From Fulvivirga maritima (GTDB lineage: Bacteria > Bacteroidota > Bacteroidia > Cytophagales > Cyclobacteriaceae), in the NCBI RefSeq assembly GCF_021389955.1, contig NZ_CP089980.1, positions 5,265,001-5,329,000 on the forward strand: a stretch of 64,000 nt of DNA, read 5' to 3'. Both the position numbers and the translations under genes were made by a program. Below the pieces are notes generated by a model. It saw only the letters and a program-made list of their open reading frames with translations, was not told where the DNA came from and made no database searches. Shown here piece after piece: positions 61,110 to 64,000 of this stretch (position 1 is its first letter; each line of letters opens with the position of its first letter).

Positions 61110-63731
61110 TTAAATAATCTCTCTGGCTTTCTCCAAAACATTATCAAGCCCAGACAGATCTTTTCCACCAGCGGTGGCAAAGAATGGCTGACCACCACCC
61201 CCTCCTTTTATCTCTTTTGCCAGCTCTCTAACAATAGCTCCAGCATTCAATTCTTTTTCTTTTATAAGGTTATCTGCCACCACTACTGAGATCTGTGGCT
61301 TACCTTCAATATCAGCAGCTAAAACCATAAATAGGTTTTCAACTTCATTCTTAAGCTCAAATGAAAGCGTTTTTAAAGCATCTCCAGCAGGAAGTGACAC
61401 CTTCTCTATAAGCACCTGAATACCACTTTCTGACTTCACTTTGCCTATAAGGTCTTGCTTAAGCTTTTGTGTTTCTCCTGCATGTAAAGCTTCAATCTCC
61501 TTCTCCAGTTTATTACGTTGCTCTACCAAACTACCTACTGCAGCCTTTAAATCTTTAGGATTTTTAAGCAGCTCTTTCACTTCCTCTATCAGCTCAAGCT
61601 GGTTGTTTACATACTCTTCAGCAGCATCAGCCGTAATAGCCTCTATCCTTCTCACACCTGCAGCTACAGAACCTTCTGAAACTATCTTCAATAGCCCTAT
61701 CTGTCCGGTAGATTTCACGTGAGTACCACCACAAAGCTCTACTGAGTAGTTCTCGTCGAAAGTGATTACTCTTACAAAATCACCATATTTTTCGCCGAAC
61801 AAAGCCATAGCACCCATAGATTTAGCTTCTTCTATTGGCACATTTCTCTTTTCTACTAAAGGAATATTCTCTCTTATCTTTCTATTGACAATTTTCTCAA
61901 TCTCCTTAATTTCTTCTGGAGTTAATTTTTGGAAATGAGAAAAGTCAAACCTAAGCACATCTGCATTTACTAATGAACCTCTCTGCTCTACGTGATTACC
62001 TAGCACCTGCCTCAAAGCTGCATGCAAAAGGTGTGTAGCAGAGTGATTGTTCATGGTAAGTGCTCTCTTTTGCACATTTACTATGGCATCAAATTCCGCT
62101 TCCAGATTAGCAGGCAAACGGTCAGTAATGTGGATAATCAGGTCATTTTCTTTCTTAGTATCTATTACGTGAACCTTCTCTCCATCGGCCTCCAAATAGC
62201 CCTTATCACCTACCTGACCACCACTCTCTGCGTAGAACGGAGTCTTATCCAGCACCAGCTGATAAATATTCTTTCCTTTTTGCTTTATGGTTCTATATCT
62301 AAGAATACGAGACTTGCTCTCCAGATGATCATAGCCAATAAACTCTACATCTTCGCCGGTATTCACCACATTCCAGTCACCGGTTTCTTTAGCTGCGTCA
62401 GCTTTAGAGCGTGATTTTTGCACTTGCATTTCCGCAGAAAAGCCTTTCTCGTCTACAGTAAAGCCATTTTCTCTGGCTATCAAAGAAGTAAGGTCAAGCG
62501 GAAATCCATAGGTATCATATAATTCAAAGGCCAATTTTCCCTCTATTACTTGAGAACCATCCGCCTTCATTTGTTCTGTTACCGCATCTAACTTCTTAAG
62601 ACCATTTTCTAAGGTTCTTAAGAAAGAAGCTTCTTCTTGCTCTATTACTTTAGCTACAAAATCTTCCTGGGCTTTAAGTTCAGGAAATACATCATGAAAC
62701 TGTTCCACCAATATAGCCACCAATTCATAAATGAAAGGAGCATCTTGTTTTAAGAAGGTGTAGCCATATCTCACGGCACGCCTTAGTATCCTTCTTATAA
62801 CATAACCAGCTCCTGTATTAGAAGGTAGCTGACCATCAGCCACGGCAAATGAAATAGCTCTTACGTGATCAGAGATTACTCTTACCGCTATGTCGTTGGC
62901 TTTATTTTCACCATAGGTAATGCCCGCCTTTTTACAAACATAATCTATTAAAGGAGTGAAAACATCGGTATCATAGTTAGAGGTCTTGTTTTGTATAGCC
63001 ATACAAAGCCTTTCAAAACCCATACCTGTATCTATATGTTTAGCAGGCAATGATACTAACTCACCAGAAGCCTGTCTGTTAAACTCAATAAATACCAGGT
63101 TCCAGATCTCCACCACCAAAGGATGATCTTCATTCACAAGGTCTTTACCCGGCTCCTTATCTATCTCTTCCTGTGGCCTTAAATCGATATGAATCTCAGA
63201 ACAAGGGCCACATGGGCCTGTATCTCCCATTTCCCAGAAGTTATCCTTCTTAGAACCGTAGAGTATTCTTTCTTTATCTATGATTTTTGTCCAGTAGTCA
63301 TAAGCATCATGATCAATATCTAACTGATCTCCTTTATCACCACCAAACACGGTTACATATAACCTTTCTTTAGGTAATTTATATACTTCGGTAAGCAGCT
63401 CCCATGACCAGGCAATGGCTTCTTCTTTGAAATAATCTCCAAATGACCAGTTACCCAACATTTCGAACATTGTATGATGGTACGTATCCAGCCCTACCTC
63501 TTCAAGGTCGTTATGCTTTCCTGAAACCCTCAAACATTTCTGTGTATCTGTAGCTCTCAAGTAGGCAGGCTTCTTATTCCCCAGAAAGAAATCTTTAAAC
63601 TGGTTCATACCTGCATTAGTAAACATTAATGTAGGATCATTCTTGTTTACCATAGGTGCTGAGGGAACTATTTGGTGCCCTTTATCCTTAAAAAACTCGA
63701 GAAACTTTTTCCTTATTGACCTAGAATCCAT
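61110..63731 (-). CDS. alaS: Alanine-tRNA ligase
   Basis: 873 aa, normal length. Class II core with PTLMFTNAGMNQFKDFFLG and GMGFERL; editing domain with HNHSATHLLHAAL and CGGTHVKSTGQIG (zinc ligands His, His, Cys, His); C-terminal C-Ala domain ending KGGGGGQPFFATAGGKD. It charges tRNA-Ala and hydrolyses mischarged Ser/Gly. First gene of the unit with gatB. Confidence 0.97.
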   Translation of the reverse strand: MDSRSIRKKFLEFFKDKGHQIVPSAPMVNKNDPTLMFTNAGMNQFKDFFLGNKKPAYLRATDTQKCLRVSGKHNDLEEVGLDTYHHTMFEMLGNWSFGDYFKEEAIAWSWELLTEVYKLPKERLYVTVFGGDKGDQLDIDHDAYDYWTKIIDKERILYGSKKDNFWEMGDTGPCGPCSEIHIDLRPQEEIDKEPGKDLVNEDHPLVVEIWNLVFIEFNRQASGELVSLPAKHIDTGMGFERLCMAIQNKTSNYDTDVFTPLIDYVCKKAGITYGENKANDIAVRVISDHVRAISFAVADGQLPSNTGAGYVIRRILRRAVRYGYTFLKQDAPFIYELVAILVEQFHDVFPELKAQEDFVAKVIEQEEASFLRTLENGLKKLDAVTEQMKADGSQVIEGKLAFELYDTYGFPLDLTSLIARENGFTVDEKGFSAEMQVQKSRSKADAAKETGDWNVVNTGEDVEFIGYDHLESKSRILRYRTIKQKGKNIYQLVLDKTPFYAESGGQVGDKGYLEADGEKVHVIDTKKENDLIIHITDRLPANLEAEFDAIVNVQKRALTMNNHSATHLLHAALRQVLGNHVEQRGSLVNADVLRFDFSHFQKLTPEEIKEIEKIVNRKIRENIPLVEKRNVPIEEAKSMGAMALFGEKYGDFVRVITFDENYSVELCGGTHVKSTGQIGLLKIVSEGSVAAGVRRIEAITADAAEEYVNNQLELIEEVKELLKNPKDLKAAVGSLVEQRNKLEKEIEALHAGETQKLKQDLIGKVKSESGIQVLIEKVSLPAGDALKTLSFELKNEVENLFMVLAADIEGKPQISVVVADNLIKEKELNAGAIVRELAKEIKGGGGGQPFFATAGGKDLSGLDNVLEKAREII

Positions 63732-63758
63732 TGATTATTAAAAAATTTGATATTTTTG
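63731..63758 (+). promoter_or_regulatory. Bacteroidota-type promoter for the M23 gene
   Basis: TTG at 63731-63733 and TATTTTTG (TAnnTTTG) at 63751-63758, 17 nt apart, slightly short of the usual 19. It reads toward the plus-strand gene at 63881, giving a leader of about 115 nt. It overlaps the first codon of alaS. Confidence 0.55.
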
Positions 63759-63880
63759 CGGCCGAAAGCTTTTTAATAAGAAATTTAATATATTGCATTA
63801 AACCAAAGCGTAAGGCTGCACGTTTTAAAACACTAGCTATTCACGGAGCACAAAAATAGTAGTTTTTAGCTTACATAATA

Positions 63881-64000
63881 ATGGCCCGAATAAAATATTA
63901 CTACGATACAGAAACCTGCCGATACGAGAGAGCAAAGGTGACCACCTCTGACGTCATTCTCAATATGCTTGGATTTCTTTCTGTAGCCTTTGTGCTATCA
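63881..64000 (+). CDS. M23-type peptidase N-terminus, partial (runs off window)
   Basis: The first 40 codons, MARIKYYYDTETCRYERAKV..., then the start of a membrane helix (ILNMLGFLSVAFVLS). This N-terminus is that of the membrane-anchored M23-family murein peptidase that in Bacteroidota is often encoded divergently from alaS. The catalytic domain is beyond the window, so the assignment rests on the start and position. Confidence 0.65.
   Translation, partial: MARIKYYYDTETCRYERAKVTTSDVILNMLGFLSVAFVLS

Noticed and set aside
1-64000. CRISPR arrays, tRNA and rRNA genes
   Set aside because: No regularly spaced short direct repeats with unique spacers, and no tRNA- or rRNA-like sequence was recognised by eye.

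Overview
The window is AT-rich bacterial chromosome from the phylum Bacteroidota, most likely a Cytophagales-type gliding or marine lineage (Fulvivirga/Marivirga-like; this is inference from gene content, not a match). Supporting signs are TlpA-like lipoproteins with DUF4369-type N-termini, a BACON domain, COG4315 lipoprotein repeats, an RND pump fused to its TolC partner, an alaS/M23-peptidase divergent pair, TAnnTTTG-type -7 promoter elements, and a general lack of Shine-Dalgarno sequences. No rRNA, tRNA or CRISPR array was seen.

Region 1 (1-12.1 kb, all minus strand). A tightly overlapping seven-gene operon (5235 down to 1) encodes an alpha/beta hydrolase with a Cys nucleophile, an acetoacetate-decarboxylase-like protein, three small membrane proteins, a patatin-like lipase and a metallophosphoesterase. 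Upstream lie a five-gene cell-wall module (amidase, DUF5675, membrane protein, two DUF4230-type proteins) and a frameshifted FAD-linked alcohol/lactone oxidase. The oxidase and the hydrolase operon each have an identical 16-bp sequence upstream, which suggests one regulon acting on a lipid or alcohol substrate.

Region 2 (12.1-22.4 kb). An accessory island. A COG4315 lipoprotein gene is split by an IS1380-type element. An IS3-type element is split by a second, identical, inverted copy of that IS. Around them, on the minus strand, is what looks like an array of RHS/polymorphic-toxin remnants: one toxin C-terminus with a lipoprotein immunity candidate, then several short toxin 'tails', most followed by small ORFs that could be immunity genes. 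They are separated by two families of intergenic repeat, R1 (long terminal inverted repeats) and R2 (three-stem foldable element). R2 follows three of the candidate immunity genes within about 40 bp.

Region 3 (22.4-32.6 kb, minus strand). Core and metabolic genes: histidine phosphatase, quinone oxidoreductase, HExxH protein, alanine racemase, a large predicted papain-like protein, an ATP-grasp ligase, an M57-type metallopeptidase with a BACON domain, and a DEAD-box RNA helicase. Racemase, papain-like protein and ATP-grasp ligase are nearly contiguous and may form a peptide-ligation or peptide-editing pathway.

Region 4 (32.8-42.8 kb). Chromate transporter pair, DUF763 protein, NhaD antiporter, VOC protein, AraC regulator, membrane histidine kinase, TlpA-like lipoprotein and a leucine-rich-repeat lipoprotein.

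Region 5 (42.9-52.9 kb). A heavy-metal resistance locus: OmpR-type two-component system, CzcA-type RND pump fused to an outer-membrane TolC domain through an apparent internal signal peptide, its lipoprotein adaptor, and a convergent ABC transporter with a His-rich permease loop. Tandem 11-bp-spaced CTTAA boxes precede both the regulator operon and the pump.

Region 6 (53-64 kb). A GH2 glycosidase gene broken by one in-frame stop, DUF6194, an SDR oxidoreductase, HAD phosphatase, DUF3891, a TlpA-like lipoprotein, gatB, alaS and the start of an M23 peptidase.
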